Part shown: positions 54,699 through 63,980 of the stretch, one piece after another
Position numbering within the stretch: the stretch's first letter is position 1
How the letters are laid out: each line of letters starts with the position of its first letter
DNA from: SHZI01 sp031395645
Lineage (GTDB): Bacteria; Pseudomonadota; Gammaproteobacteria; Steroidobacterales; GCA-2729495
Assembly (NCBI GenBank): GCA_031395645.1
Contig: JANNJM010000098.1
Location: forward strand, 5,188-69,187
Direction of reading: 5' to 3'
Length of the DNA: 64,000 nucleotides
The notes under the pieces: model-generated
What the model saw: only the letters and a program-made list of their open reading frames with translations
What the model was told of the DNA's origin: nothing
The model's database searches: none
Position numbers and translations under genes: made by a program

Positions 54699-56848
54699 CG
54701 TTTTCCGGAGCGGGGCCGCAAAGACCTGCCAAAGGTGGCGAGGCCCGCAAGAATGTCCCTGGGCTTTTCCCCAAGGCCGAGGGCCGCGACACTCGCATAC
54801 GCCGCACATTCGACAGTTGCACGACGATGCAGCCCGGGGAGGCGCCCGCGCAGTCCGGCCAGGGCAATCTCCCGCCGTCGCCGGCCTGGTTCGTGCATGA
54901 AGAGCGAATCTCCCTTCAGCACCGCGCACCGCGCCACGGCGGCGCCCTCAAACACAACGCGGCAGAGCTCAGCGGCATCACACGCGCTCTCCACACCCGC
55001 AGCAAGTCCACCGGACTCTCCCACGAAGACCACGTCCCGGGTGCTGCGAGCGACCAGGCGGATCGCCTCCATTCCCTCCCCGCCCAGGTCACCCAAACCC
55101 CCGTTGACGATGACGGCAACATCCAGCGCGTCGCAGCCCAGTCCGTGGCGCAGTACGTCATCCGGCGCGATCTCAAGGACCGCCACGTCGATATCCGTAT
55201 CAAGCAGGACCCTGCGTGCGGCCGCCGGTGGCGCCAGCTCCCTGCCTCTAGCAATCAGGCGACCCCCGCTGTACACGCGTCGGTCGGTCACCATACCAAC
55301 ATGATGGCCAGCTGCCGCCAGGATGTGCGCCAGCATTGTCGCGACGACGCTGCTGTTGCCCGCGCCCACCACAGCAACGATCGGCACGCGCGCCTTCGCA
55401 CCTGGGGGAAACAGCATGTCGAGAATCGGCGTGATCACGTCCCGTGGCTTGCCAGCCGCGGGCCACAGGTGCTTGCGAATACCGGGTTGCGAGTTGATTT
55501 CGCCAATCTTCCCGCCGTTCTGCCACAACGAGGACGATATGTCCTTCGTAAGCATGTCGACTCCAGCGATATCAAGCCCGATAGCCCGTGCCGCGCGGAC
55601 TGCGATCTCCTGGTTGTCGGGGTGCACGTCATCGGTCACATCGACGTCGCTGCCCCCAGCCGAAGCGTTCGATATGCGGCGCAGGTACACCACCTGGTCC
55701 TCATGGGGAATGGACAAACGGGTGTATCCGAGCTCGCCGATGAGTGCGTCAGACTGATCGTCCATGTCGATACGGGTCCAGGGCGACTTGTGCCCCGGAG
55801 CGCGTCGCGGATCGCGATTGACCTCGCTGACGAGCTCGTCGATCGTCTGCACTCCGTCACCCACGACATGGGCCGGAATTCGCCGGGTAGCTGCGCAGAA
55901 CTTCCCGTTGATCACGATGATGCGGTGGTCATCACCCTCCACCAACTCCTCGACCAGCACGGACCGCGAAACCGCCCTTGCGCGCTGGTAGGCGTCCCGG
56001 ACTTCCCGGCGATTCCGCATCCCGACGCTGACGCCAAGTCCCATGTTCCCGTCATTTGGCTTTACCACCACCGGGTACCCGATGCGTTTGGCCGCTTCGA
56101 CCGCTTCCCGGACACGACGAACGCGCTCATAGCGCGGCGCCGGAAGGCCGTACTCGTGGAGAAAGCGCCGCGACTGGTCCTTGTTGGACGCGAGATCGTT
56201 GGCCACCACGTTCGTGAGACTGGTCTTGGTGCCGTTCACGCGCCGCTGAAACCGTCCCTGGCCCAGCACAACCGTGCGACCGACAACCCGCACTGCAGGA
56301 ATGCCGAGCCTCCGGGCCGTCCTGACCAGCGTCCTGTCCTGGATGGGAAGCATGGCTCCGGCTGCAAACCTGGCAAACTTCTCGAAGCGGGCCAGGAAAT
56401 CCATTTCCAGGGCACCAGCGTCGGTCGAACCAGATTCAGCAGCTGCCAGGCTCACCAGCAGGTCGCCGGCCAGACGGGCCGCCTTGCTGCAGACCTCGGC
56501 CTCTTCATAGGGCACCGTCGCATGGCCGGGATCGATGTCATTGGAGCCGGTCACCCGCACGCAGGTCAGCTCGGCCCCCACGCGATTCTGCAGTACGATG
56601 CAGACGTGCTCGAAGAGATGGCCGACTGTGGAGGTTTGATCAGTATGGTCGTTCGCGAAACACGCCGGCGCGCCGCAGGACGCTCCGTGCGTACGGAGAT
56701 CCGGAAGCCGGCTGTACAGCCCGTCAAGAAAACTCGGGTCAGCGGGATTGACCAGGAGGGGCGAGAGCTCCTCCAGACTGAAACGAATGACGGGGTGCTG
56801 TGCGTAGATACTCGGACCGGGGAATACCGCCCTGGGTCTGATTTTCAT
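54695..56848 (-). CDS. Cyanophycin-synthetase-like ligase with a degenerate Mur-ligase domain
   Basis: 717 residues in CphA order. N-terminal domain with RAVFPGPSIYAQHPVIRFSL (residues 5-25), an ATP-grasp domain (about 210-460; YPVVVKPNDGNMGLGVSVG, GDDHRIIVING, GEINSQPGI with Glu about 450), then a Mur-ligase-type domain (about 490-710) whose P-loop should read GTNGKTT but reads VVGAGNSSVV, losing the Lys and Thr. GMVTDRRVYSGGRL and VECAAYASVAALGLG keep the fold recognisable. So it may perform only one of CphA's two ligations. ATG 56848 overlaps the stop of the PEP-CTERM gene (ATGA). Confidence 0.8.
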   Translation of the reverse strand: MKIRPRAVFPGPSIYAQHPVIRFSLEELSPLLVNPADPSFLDGLYSRLPDLRTHGASCGAPACFANDHTDQTSTVGHLFEHVCIVLQNRVGAELTCVRVTGSNDIDPGHATVPYEEAEVCSKAARLAGDLLVSLAAAESGSTDAGALEMDFLARFEKFARFAAGAMLPIQDRTLVRTARRLGIPAVRVVGRTVVLGQGRFQRRVNGTKTSLTNVVANDLASNKDQSRRFLHEYGLPAPRYERVRRVREAVEAAKRIGYPVVVKPNDGNMGLGVSVGMRNRREVRDAYQRARAVSRSVLVEELVEGDDHRIIVINGKFCAATRRIPAHVVGDGVQTIDELVSEVNRDPRRAPGHKSPWTRIDMDDQSDALIGELGYTRLSIPHEDQVVYLRRISNASAGGSDVDVTDDVHPDNQEIAVRAARAIGLDIAGVDMLTKDISSSLWQNGGKIGEINSQPGIRKHLWPAAGKPRDVITPILDMLFPPGAKARVPIVAVVGAGNSSVVATMLAHILAAAGHHVGMVTDRRVYSGGRLIARGRELAPPAAARRVLLDTDIDVAVLEIAPDDVLRHGLGCDALDVAVIVNGGLGDLGGEGMEAIRLVARSTRDVVFVGESGGLAAGVESACDAAELCRVVFEGAAVARCAVLKGDSLFMHEPGRRRREIALAGLRGRLPGLHRRATVECAAYASVAALGLGEKPRDILAGLATFGRSLRPRSGKR

Positions 56849-58416
56849 CCACGCCTGCCGCGCAAGGCGACCATGCCGACGAGCGCCGTACCCAGCAGCC
56901 ACAGGGCTCCCGGCGCTGGCACCGGCGCGGCAATCAGCAGCAGCTGGCCTCCCTGGATGGTCAGGTTGCTGATCGGATGGTTGGCCGTGTTGATCGAGGA
57001 GTGATCCTGATCCGACGTCAGGTAGTAACGTAGCCCGTCGTTGCGACCAAGAATGCTCGTCACATCAATGATGCCGGAAAACTCCTCGTCCTGACTGTAG
57101 GGCGACGTCGCCGGCACACCCACATTGCCAAAGCGCGCCTGGTCGTGCATGCCCAACATGAGCAGGGTTCCGGTCGCGGGATCAAAGTCGAAGATCTTCC
57201 CGTTGTGGGCGCCACCGCTCACGTCTTCCTGCAGCAGGATGTGACCGGTCAGCTGATCGACCGTAAGGTTGTCCAGCATGTTTAACTTGGTCGACCCCAC
57301 TGCACCATCGATCAGGAGATCAATAGTGCCGCCGAAGTCAGGGTTCGTGATGTCGTTGAACTGCAGGCGCCACAGCCGACTCATACCGACCTGTGCACCG
57401 ATCCCGTCGACCACCTGATCGACGCGATCGGTCGTGACAAAGTAGTACTGGGTGGCATCCCGTGGATTCCACGCGCCGTCTTCCGGGCGCGAGAACAGCG
57501 TGGCAGCGGTATCGCTCAGAGTAAAAGACGTCCCCGTGGTGATGTTGGTAGCGCGGGTCCCACCGTTGACGATTTCAGCCGTGCTACCGGCGACATTGAT
57601 GAACTTCAGCGTGCCGTTGGTCAGACCCGCCTTATCCACTTCCGTGCCGGTGTTCGTCTTGGTGCCGACGTAGACCGCCACCGAATTGTTCATTACACCA
57701 ACACCGCCATCGTTGTTGCCGATGGCTACCGTCTTGTCGCCGGTACCGGGGTTGAGCAAAATATTCTCCCAGGCACCCCAGCCAGATCCGCCACTGCCAT
57801 TGGTGCTCACGTTGAACTTGCCAAGCTGATAGAGCCGGCCGGCATCTGTACCGGTCACCACGGTTGCTGTTGCCCAACCGGTGGCCCCACCTTCTTCGCC
57901 AGCCATGAAGAGCTTCTCCTGCGTCCCCAGGCCCGTCAGCGGGTTATACAGGGCGGCCTGGTTCGGCAGATCCGCGGAACAAAAGCGGTCAAGGTTCTTG
58001 GTGACCGAAGAACCCACGGTCTGGGTACTCGTGTTCCAGTCATACACGCCCGTAATCAGGTCGCCGCCGCTCAGCACCTGCAGCGAACTCTTGTCGATCA
58101 CCCACGTCGACTGATAAGCGCCCGTGGCACCGTGGCTGTGCAGGTTACCCGCCCCGAAACCGGCGCTCCACTCGTGGTTCATCAGCAAGGTAAAGGTATT
58201 GTCACCGTTGTCGAACGCGCCGAGTCCGTCCGGTATGCCGCCCATGGTGTAGCCGCCGACCGAGTCACCCGACGTCAGGATGGGGGTCACGCTCACGCCA
58301 GGAGCGGTCGGGACGAAGTAGGAGGTCTGGGAAGAAAAACCGTTGGTGCTCGGCAATGCGTGGGCCGAGCCACAGGCGAGTAGTAGCAGGACAATCCCGC
58401 TGAGAGTTCGCTGCAT
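56845..58416 (-). CDS. PhoX/DUF839-like protein with PEP-CTERM sorting signal
   Basis: 523 residues. Signal peptide (IVLLLLACGSAHA, cleavage before LPSTNG), a propeller-like body with LMNHEWSAGFG, GWGAWENILLNPG, LFSRPEDGAWNPRDA and LTVDQLTGHILLQED, and a C-terminal PEP-CTERM tail (VPAPGALWLLG, TM, RGRRG) that targets exosortase processing. ATG 58416 has GGAG eight bases upstream. It is co-transcribed with the CphA-like gene. The lipoprotein at 42190-43845 is a paralogue. The phosphatase function is plausible only by family. Confidence 0.8.
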   Translation of the reverse strand: MQRTLSGIVLLLLACGSAHALPSTNGFSSQTSYFVPTAPGVSVTPILTSGDSVGGYTMGGIPDGLGAFDNGDNTFTLLMNHEWSAGFGAGNLHSHGATGAYQSTWVIDKSSLQVLSGGDLITGVYDWNTSTQTVGSSVTKNLDRFCSADLPNQAALYNPLTGLGTQEKLFMAGEEGGATGWATATVVTGTDAGRLYQLGKFNVSTNGSGGSGWGAWENILLNPGTGDKTVAIGNNDGGVGVMNNSVAVYVGTKTNTGTEVDKAGLTNGTLKFINVAGSTAEIVNGGTRATNITTGTSFTLSDTAATLFSRPEDGAWNPRDATQYYFVTTDRVDQVVDGIGAQVGMSRLWRLQFNDITNPDFGGTIDLLIDGAVGSTKLNMLDNLTVDQLTGHILLQEDVSGGAHNGKIFDFDPATGTLLMLGMHDQARFGNVGVPATSPYSQDEEFSGIIDVTSILGRNDGLRYYLTSDQDHSSINTANHPISNLTIQGGQLLLIAAPVPAPGALWLLGTALVGMVALRGRRG

Positions 58417-58577
58417 CGTCGTTACTCCGGCGCGCTCGGGCGCGTTCTTTGTTATCTGCAACTCACCGGTAAACCGGCCAGCAACCGCTGCACAGTAGGC
58501 TCGCCCTGCCCCAAACAGCAAATCTGCTCTGGCTAAAGGTTTTATGTAAGGTCTCAACGGGGGCACTACGAACTCCT

Positions 58578-58601
58578 GGTCGCGCCTGAAGGCGCTCCTA
58601 C
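58578..58601. repeat. REP palindrome upstream of the PEP-CTERM operon
   Basis: GGTCGCGCCTGAAGGCGCTC followed by CTAC, 10 bases from the stop of the zinc-ribbon gene on the same strand. Confidence 0.87.
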
Positions 58602-58610
58602 GGAGCGTGA

Positions 58611-58919
58611 CTAGGGTTTCCCGGGGCCGAAGAGGCCGTCAATGGCAGCTTTTGCCGCTGCATCAGTGGCCGCGCCTGCAGCATCGAACGCTCCGGACCG
58701 GGGCTTGAACCAGTCGCAGAAATTCGCGCGCTCCTTGTCGCGAACCTCCTCCGCATCTTCTTCCCGACACTGCTTCGGCCGGGCCCGGTCCCACGACCGG
58801 CACAGGCGGCACACGTGCAGCTGGCTGCGGCACGCGCTGCACTCCTCCGAACGACCGATGGGCAAGCGGAGCGCGGCCAGAGACGCCCCGCAACGCCAGC
58901 ACTGGAGGTCGTCGCTCAT
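58611..58919 (-). CDS. Small zinc-ribbon-like protein
   Basis: 102 residues with paired cysteines CWRCG (about 7), CSAC (about 29), CRLC (about 37) and single Cys in PKQCRE and NFCDWF, an arrangement for one or two zinc sites. The C-terminus is Ala/Asp-rich. No family role is known to me. ATG overlaps the stop of the upstream ABC exporter gene (TGATG), so the two are coupled and perhaps functionally linked. Confidence 0.75.
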   Translation of the reverse strand: MSDDLQCWRCGASLAALRLPIGRSEECSACRSQLHVCRLCRSWDRARPKQCREEDAEEVRDKERANFCDWFKPRSGAFDAAGAATDAAAKAAIDGLFGPGKP

Positions 58920-60718
58920 CAGGCGGCAACCGCCGGCTGCGCCTCACCGAACTGCAGCTCTGCGAGGCGCGCGTAGAGCGGGTCACGACGCACCAGCTCA
59001 TCGTGCCGGCCGATGTCAACGATACGGCCCTCGCTGATCACCACGATGCGATCGGCCTGCAGTACGGTAGCCAGCCGATGGGCAATCACGATGGTCGTAC
59101 GGTCTTTCTCGAGAAACTCAAGTGCTTCCTGCACCAGGCGTTCGTTCTCGGCATCGAGCGAGCTCGTCGCCTCGTCTAGCAGCAGAATCGGCGGATCCTT
59201 GAGAATCGCCCGGGCAATGGCAATGCGCTGGCGCTGACCGCCGGACAGCCTCGCGCCACGTTCACCGAGGAAGGTGTCGTAGCCCTGGGGCAGCGCACGG
59301 ATGAAATCGTCTGCCGCAGCGGCCCGGGCAGCGGCTTCGATCTCGGCGTCCGTCGCCTCAGGCCGTCCGAAGCGGATGTTCTCCCGGGCCGTCGCGCCGA
59401 ATATCACCGACTCCTGCGGCACGATACCGATCCGTGCCCTGACGTCCTCGGGGTTCGCCAGCGCGATATCCACGCCGTCCACCAGGATGCGGCCGGCCGA
59501 GAGGTCGTAGAACCGCAGCAGCAGCTGGAAGGTCGTAGTCTTGCCGGCGCCCGAAGGGCCGACGAAGGCCACCCGCTCGCCAGGCGCTACAGTGAGGGAA
59601 AAATCGTGGAGCGCCTGGACACCCGGCCGGGACGGATAGCTGAAGCAGGCGTTCTCGAAGCGGATGCTGCCCTCGCGCCGGGAAGGCATCGGCACAGGGT
59701 GTTTCGGTACGCTGATCTTCGGCTCGGCCTTCAGCAGTTCCATCAGTCGCTCCATGGCCCCCGCGGCGCGCTGCACCTCGCCCCAGACTTCGGTCAGCGA
59801 CGCCGCCGAGGCCGCGACGAACATGGCGTAGAGCAGGAACTGGCCGAGCTGGCCGCCTGAGATCTCGCCGTTCAGGACCGCGTGGGCACCAATCCACAAG
59901 ACGAACGTGATGGCACCGAACAACGCCAGTACGGACACTGCCGTCAGCAGTGCCCCGGCCCTGGCCCGCAGGATGGCTGCTGCGAAGCTGGCCTGGACCG
60001 CGGCACCAAAGCGGCTGCCCTGGAACTCCTCCATCGTGAAGGCCTGCACCGTCTGGATCGCATTCAGGGTTTCCCCGGCCATGCCGCTTGAATCAGCGAC
60101 GCGGTCCTGAGCAGTTCGGGACAGGCCGCGCACCCGGCGCCCCATGACGATGAGTGGCACGACCACCGCCGGCACCATCAGCAGGATCATGCCCATCAGC
60201 CGCGGACTCGTGATGGCCAGCATCGCCACGGACCCCGTGAGCTGGATGATATTGCGCAGGGCGATGGCGATGCCCGTACCGGCAATCGACTGGATCAGCG
60301 TGGTGTCGGTCGTTATGCGCGACAGCACTTCGCCCGTCTGCGTAACCTCGAAAAACGTCGGGTCAAGACGCAGGATGCGCCGGTAGACCGCCTGGCGCAT
60401 GTCGGCCACGACACGCTCACCGAGCCAGTTCAGCAGGTAGATCCGGGCGGCCGCAAAAGTGCCGAACAGAAAGGCGACGCCAAACAGGTACAGGAAGTAG
60501 CGGTCGATCTGGGCAGGGTCCTTGCCGGCGATGCCGAAATCAACCACATAGCGAAGCGCGACAGGCAGCCCAAGCAGCGCGCCCGCCCCGACCAGGAGTG
60601 CCACCAGCGCCAGGACCAGCATGCGCCAGTGCGGGCGGATGAACGGGACGAGGTCGCGCAGCGGCCGGAGAGACCGGCCCTTCGGCCGGTCGGGAATGTC
60701 GGCGATCGGTGGTGGCAT
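58919..60718 (-). CDS. MsbA-like ABC exporter (half-transporter)
   Basis: 599 residues: about six TM helices (residues 30-310), then the ATPase with Walker A GPSGAGKTTTF (about 385), Q-loop VPQESVIFG, signature LSGGQRQRIAIARAI, Walker B ILLLDEATSSLDAENE and H-loop IAHRLATV. This is the lipid/multidrug flippase architecture; it acts as a homodimer. Which lipid or drug it moves is unknown, and MsbA proper is usually near lpxK, which is not here. The zinc-ribbon gene is translationally coupled downstream. Confidence 0.92.
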   Translation of the reverse strand: MPPPIADIPDRPKGRSLRPLRDLVPFIRPHWRMLVLALVALLVGAGALLGLPVALRYVVDFGIAGKDPAQIDRYFLYLFGVAFLFGTFAAARIYLLNWLGERVVADMRQAVYRRILRLDPTFFEVTQTGEVLSRITTDTTLIQSIAGTGIAIALRNIIQLTGSVAMLAITSPRLMGMILLMVPAVVVPLIVMGRRVRGLSRTAQDRVADSSGMAGETLNAIQTVQAFTMEEFQGSRFGAAVQASFAAAILRARAGALLTAVSVLALFGAITFVLWIGAHAVLNGEISGGQLGQFLLYAMFVAASAASLTEVWGEVQRAAGAMERLMELLKAEPKISVPKHPVPMPSRREGSIRFENACFSYPSRPGVQALHDFSLTVAPGERVAFVGPSGAGKTTTFQLLLRFYDLSAGRILVDGVDIALANPEDVRARIGIVPQESVIFGATARENIRFGRPEATDAEIEAAARAAAADDFIRALPQGYDTFLGERGARLSGGQRQRIAIARAILKDPPILLLDEATSSLDAENERLVQEALEFLEKDRTTIVIAHRLATVLQADRIVVISEGRIVDIGRHDELVRRDPLYARLAELQFGEAQPAVAA

Positions 60719-60774
60719 GGGCCCGACGATTGCAGGGTTAGAATGGCGACCAGTCTAGCGCAGGAGACGACGTG

Positions 60775-61230
60775 ATGGCCGGAGACCAGATCAGTGCACC
60801 CACTACCGGCGAACCAGGGTTTACCGTAACGAGCTTCTTCCTGCGGCTGCTCCTGGCCCTCACGGTGGTGCTACTGACCTTCAATCCCAGCGGCTTTTCC
60901 TTCTTTCACTGGGCGCGGGATGCTTTCCTCGCCAGCAGTCTGGGACCGCTGCACGTACTCGCCGGCATTGCGCTGTTGATCGGGTGGGTGCTGTTCGTAC
61001 AGGCCACCCGGCAATCGCTGGGACTGTTCGGCATCCTGCTGGTCGGCAGCCTGTTTGCGGTGCTCGTCTGGATGCTGTTCTTTTATGACGTGGTCAACGC
61101 CAGCTCCAGTGCCGCCCTCACCTGGATCGTCCTGATCGGGGTCGCTGTGATCCTGACGGTCGGCATGTCCTGGGCGCATCTGCGGCGCCGGCTATCGGGA
61201 CAGGCCACGGTCGATGAAGTCAGTAACTAG
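60775..61230 (+). CDS. Four-TM membrane protein (DUF6524-like)
   Basis: 151 residues with four hydrophobic segments (about 18-38, 57-75, 83-105, 115-138) and TFNPSGFSFFHW near the N-terminus, resembling DUF6524 proteins. The function is unknown. ATG 60775 follows AGGAGA; a GTG at 60772 is adjacent. It diverges from the ABC exporter. Confidence 0.7.
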   Translation: MAGDQISAPTTGEPGFTVTSFFLRLLLALTVVLLTFNPSGFSFFHWARDAFLASSLGPLHVLAGIALLIGWVLFVQATRQSLGLFGILLVGSLFAVLVWMLFFYDVVNASSSAALTWIVLIGVAVILTVGMSWAHLRRRLSGQATVDEVSN

Positions 61231-61261
61231 CCAATTAACCGTTTCTTCGTGTGCTGTACTG

Positions 61262-61405
61262 ATGGGTGGTTGGTTCTGGCTTCTGACCCTCGGGCTCTTC
61301 CTGGTCCTTATTGGACTCTACCTGCACTGGAGCGTGGTGCTGCTCGGCGCCCTGCTGCCGTTCGTACCCGTCGTGGCTGAATGGCTACGGCGCCGAAGGC
61401 GTTAG
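61262..61405 (+). CDS. Small two-TM protein
   Basis: 47 residues from ATG 61262 (63 from ATG 61214, which overlaps the previous gene). Two hydrophobic segments (FWLLTLGLFLVLIGLYL and VVLLGALLPFVPVV) and an Arg tail. It is real only if translated; there is no clear ribosome binding site. Confidence 0.4.
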   Translation: MGGWFWLLTLGLFLVLIGLYLHWSVVLLGALLPFVPVVAEWLRRRRR

Positions 61406-61509
61406 GGGTTCACCGCCGGCATATGCATGCAACCAAACTGACTATCCGGGTACCCTCAGCGTGGCTAAGCTATAGGTTGCGGCACTACAACTGATGCCAA
61501 TCTGTACCC

Positions 61510-61800
61510 ATGGACGCGACAGGACAAATGGTTCTGGCCAACCGGCTGACGGATGGCCACACGGTGTTCCTCACCGCTGATGGCGGCTGGGTCGAGGACA
61601 TCGCCAGTGGTGCCCTGACCGGCAACCAGGATGCCGCGCAGCAACTACTCGCCGCCGCCCAGTTGGCTGAGGCCCGTAACACAGTGGTCGAACCCTACCT
61701 CATTGCGATCCGGATGGAGTCCGGGCTGCGCGTGCCCGTGTCTTATCGGGAAGCGATCAGGGCCGCCGGACCGACGGTCCGCACGGACCTCGCGGACTGA
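61510..61800 (+). CDS. DUF2849 protein of the sulfite/nitrite reductase operon
   Basis: 96-residue protein matching DUF2849 (MVLANRLTDGHTVFLTADGG; NTVVEPYLI near the end). Members sit directly before siroheme nitrite/sulfite reductases, as here (6-base gap), but their role is not known. Confidence 0.82.
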   Translation: MDATGQMVLANRLTDGHTVFLTADGGWVEDIASGALTGNQDAAQQLLAAAQLAEARNTVVEPYLIAIRMESGLRVPVSYREAIRAAGPTVRTDLAD

Positions 61801-61806
61801 AAACTG

Positions 61807-63492
61807 ATGTATCGCTACGACGAATTCGACCACACGCTGGTTGCCGAGCGTATCGCCACCTTCAGGCGGCAGGTACAGCGACGTCTCAGCGGCGACCTCA
61901 CCGAGGACCAGTTCAAGCCCCTGCGTCTCATGAACGGCCTCTACCTGCAGCTGCACGCCTACATGCTGCGCGTAAACATTCCCTACGGTTGCCTCTCCTC
62001 CCGGCAGCTGCGCCAGCTGGCCTGCATCGCCCGGCGCTACGACCGGAACTTCGGCCACTTCACCACGCGACAAAACATCCAGTACAACTGGATCAAGCTG
62101 GACGAGACGCCAGACGTACTTGCAGCGCTCGCCGAGGTGGAAATGAATGCCATGCAGTCCTCCGGCAACTGCGTGCGCAACATCACGGCCGACCAGTTCG
62201 CGGGCCGGGCCCGGGATGAAATTGAGGACCCGCGACCCTGGTGCGAGCTGATCCGCCAGTGGTCCATCCTGCATCCGGAATTTTCCTACCTGCCCCGGAA
62301 GTTCAAGATCGCTGTGTCGGGTGACCCGAGCGACCGGGCAGCAGTAAAGCTGCATGACGTGGGGCTGTACCTGCGGCGCAATGCAGCCGGCGTGATCGGC
62401 TTTGAAGTGATCGTGGGCGGCGGGCAGGGACGCCTGCCCTATGTCGGCCACACCATCCGTGGATGGCTGGCGAAAGACGACCTGCTGTCCTACCTGGAGG
62501 CGATCCTGCGCATCTACAACCTGGGTGGCCGCCGGGACAACCCCCAAAAGGCCCGCATCAAGGTGCAGGTGAATGCACTGGGCCCGGATGAGTTCCGCCG
62601 CCTCGTTGATGAAGAGTGGGAGCAGATCCGGTTCAGCCCGCAACTTGCGGTGCCCCGCGCCGAAATCGAGCGGATCACGACCTACTTTGCCGACCCGGCG
62701 TGGGAGCAACTCGCCGATGACACGGCGACAGTGGCGGGCCAGCGCAAGGCCGACGCTGCCTTCGACGCCTGGCATACGGCCAATGTGGTGGCGCACCGCG
62801 TCCCGGGCTACGCCATCGTCAATCTGTCGTTGAAGGCACCGGGCATCGCGCCGGGTGACCTCACTGCCAGTCAGATGGACACCGTGGCCGAACTGGCTGA
62901 CCGCTTCAGTCTTGGTGAATTGCGCGTGTCGCATCGGCAGAACCTGGTTTTTCCGGATGTCCGGCAGAGCCACCTGCGTGCACTCTGGCAGGAATTGCAG
63001 GCTCTTGCCCTGGCTACGCCAAACATCGGCACGCTGACGGACATCATTGCGTGCCCCGGTCTCGATTTCTGCGCCCTTGCGAACGCGCGCGCCATTCCCG
63101 TTGCGCAGGACATCGGCCGGCACTTCAGCGACACCGCCGCGCTTCGGGACATCGGCGAGCTCACCATCAATATCTCGGGCTGCATGAACGCCTGCGGTCA
63201 CCACCACGTCGGACACATCGGCATTCTCGGCGTCGAGAAAAACGGTCAGGAGTTCTACCAGCTGACCCTCGGTGGGTCCTCCGCCGAGGACGCCTCGCTT
63301 GGCGATCGGCTGGGACGCAGTATCCCCGCCACGGAAGTGCCGGTCGCGATCGAGGCCATTGTCGATCGCTACAAGTCGCTGCGCCAGGCCAACGAACGCT
63401 TCCTGGATACGTACCGGCGAGTTGGGATGGAGCCGTTCAAGGAAGCCGTGTATGGCGACCGGGACGAGCGCCGGCCGTCGTCAGTGCAATGA
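61807..63492 (+). CDS. Siroheme-dependent nitrite/sulfite reductase
   Basis: 561-residue hemoprotein-type reductase. N-terminal FGHFTTRQNIQYNW (about 80), the first ferredoxin-like half with NCVRNITADQ (about 120-130), and the second with the 4Fe-4S/siroheme site ACPGLDFCALA and ISGCMNACGHHHVGHIG (Cys-x5-Cys ... Cys-x3-Cys, about 415-465). CysI-like in length and motifs; no CysJ flavoprotein is in view, so ferredoxin may donate electrons. ATGA overlap with the next gene indicates one operon with DUF2849 and DUF934. Confidence 0.92.
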   Translation: MYRYDEFDHTLVAERIATFRRQVQRRLSGDLTEDQFKPLRLMNGLYLQLHAYMLRVNIPYGCLSSRQLRQLACIARRYDRNFGHFTTRQNIQYNWIKLDETPDVLAALAEVEMNAMQSSGNCVRNITADQFAGRARDEIEDPRPWCELIRQWSILHPEFSYLPRKFKIAVSGDPSDRAAVKLHDVGLYLRRNAAGVIGFEVIVGGGQGRLPYVGHTIRGWLAKDDLLSYLEAILRIYNLGGRRDNPQKARIKVQVNALGPDEFRRLVDEEWEQIRFSPQLAVPRAEIERITTYFADPAWEQLADDTATVAGQRKADAAFDAWHTANVVAHRVPGYAIVNLSLKAPGIAPGDLTASQMDTVAELADRFSLGELRVSHRQNLVFPDVRQSHLRALWQELQALALATPNIGTLTDIIACPGLDFCALANARAIPVAQDIGRHFSDTAALRDIGELTINISGCMNACGHHHVGHIGILGVEKNGQEFYQLTLGGSSAEDASLGDRLGRSIPATEVPVAIEAIVDRYKSLRQANERFLDTYRRVGMEPFKEAVYGDRDERRPSSVQ

Positions 63493-63980
63493 GCCTGATT
63501 CGTGATGGCCGGCTCGTGCCGGACCGGTTTAGCGATGCGTCAGGCCTCGGTGACCTGCCGGCTGGTGTTCCCGTCATCGTGAGTCTCGATCAGTGGCGGA
63601 CGCAGCGGGCTACCCTGCTCGCCGCGGGTCAGCCACTTGGCCTGCGGCTCAAGAGCGATCAGCCGCCGGCGCTCGTTGCCGCCGATCTCCAGCACTTCAC
63701 GGTCATCGCACTGGAATTTCCAAAATATCGCGACGGCCGCGCCTACACCCACGCCCGCATGCTGCGCGAACGCCTCGGTTTCAAGGGTGAGGTGCGCGCC
63801 GTGGGCGACGTGCTGCAGGAGCAGCTCCACTTCATGCAGCGCTGCGGCTTCGATGCCTTCGAGGTCGCCGGGCCGGACCCCGAGCAAGCCTGGCGCGCGA
63901 TCGCCGGCGACCACACCGTCTGGTACCAGGAGACTGGCGACGGTCGACCAAGGGCACTGACTCGTCGTCACAAACCGTAG
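63489..63980 (+). CDS. DUF934 protein, probable CysG/CysH-operon accessory
   Basis: 163 residues; DUF934 pattern with VPVIVSLDQWRTQR, ALEFPKYRDGRAYTHARML and LGFKGEVRAVGDVLQEQL. Members accompany sulfite reductase in assimilatory sulfur operons. Start ATG by 4-base overlap with the reductase stop. The stop TAG is inside a REP palindrome. In related genomes cysH follows; here the window ends. Confidence 0.85.
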   Translation: MSLIRDGRLVPDRFSDASGLGDLPAGVPVIVSLDQWRTQRATLLAAGQPLGLRLKSDQPPALVAADLQHFTVIALEFPKYRDGRAYTHARMLRERLGFKGEVRAVGDVLQEQLHFMQRCGFDAFEVAGPDPEQAWRAIAGDHTVWYQETGDGRPRALTRRHKP

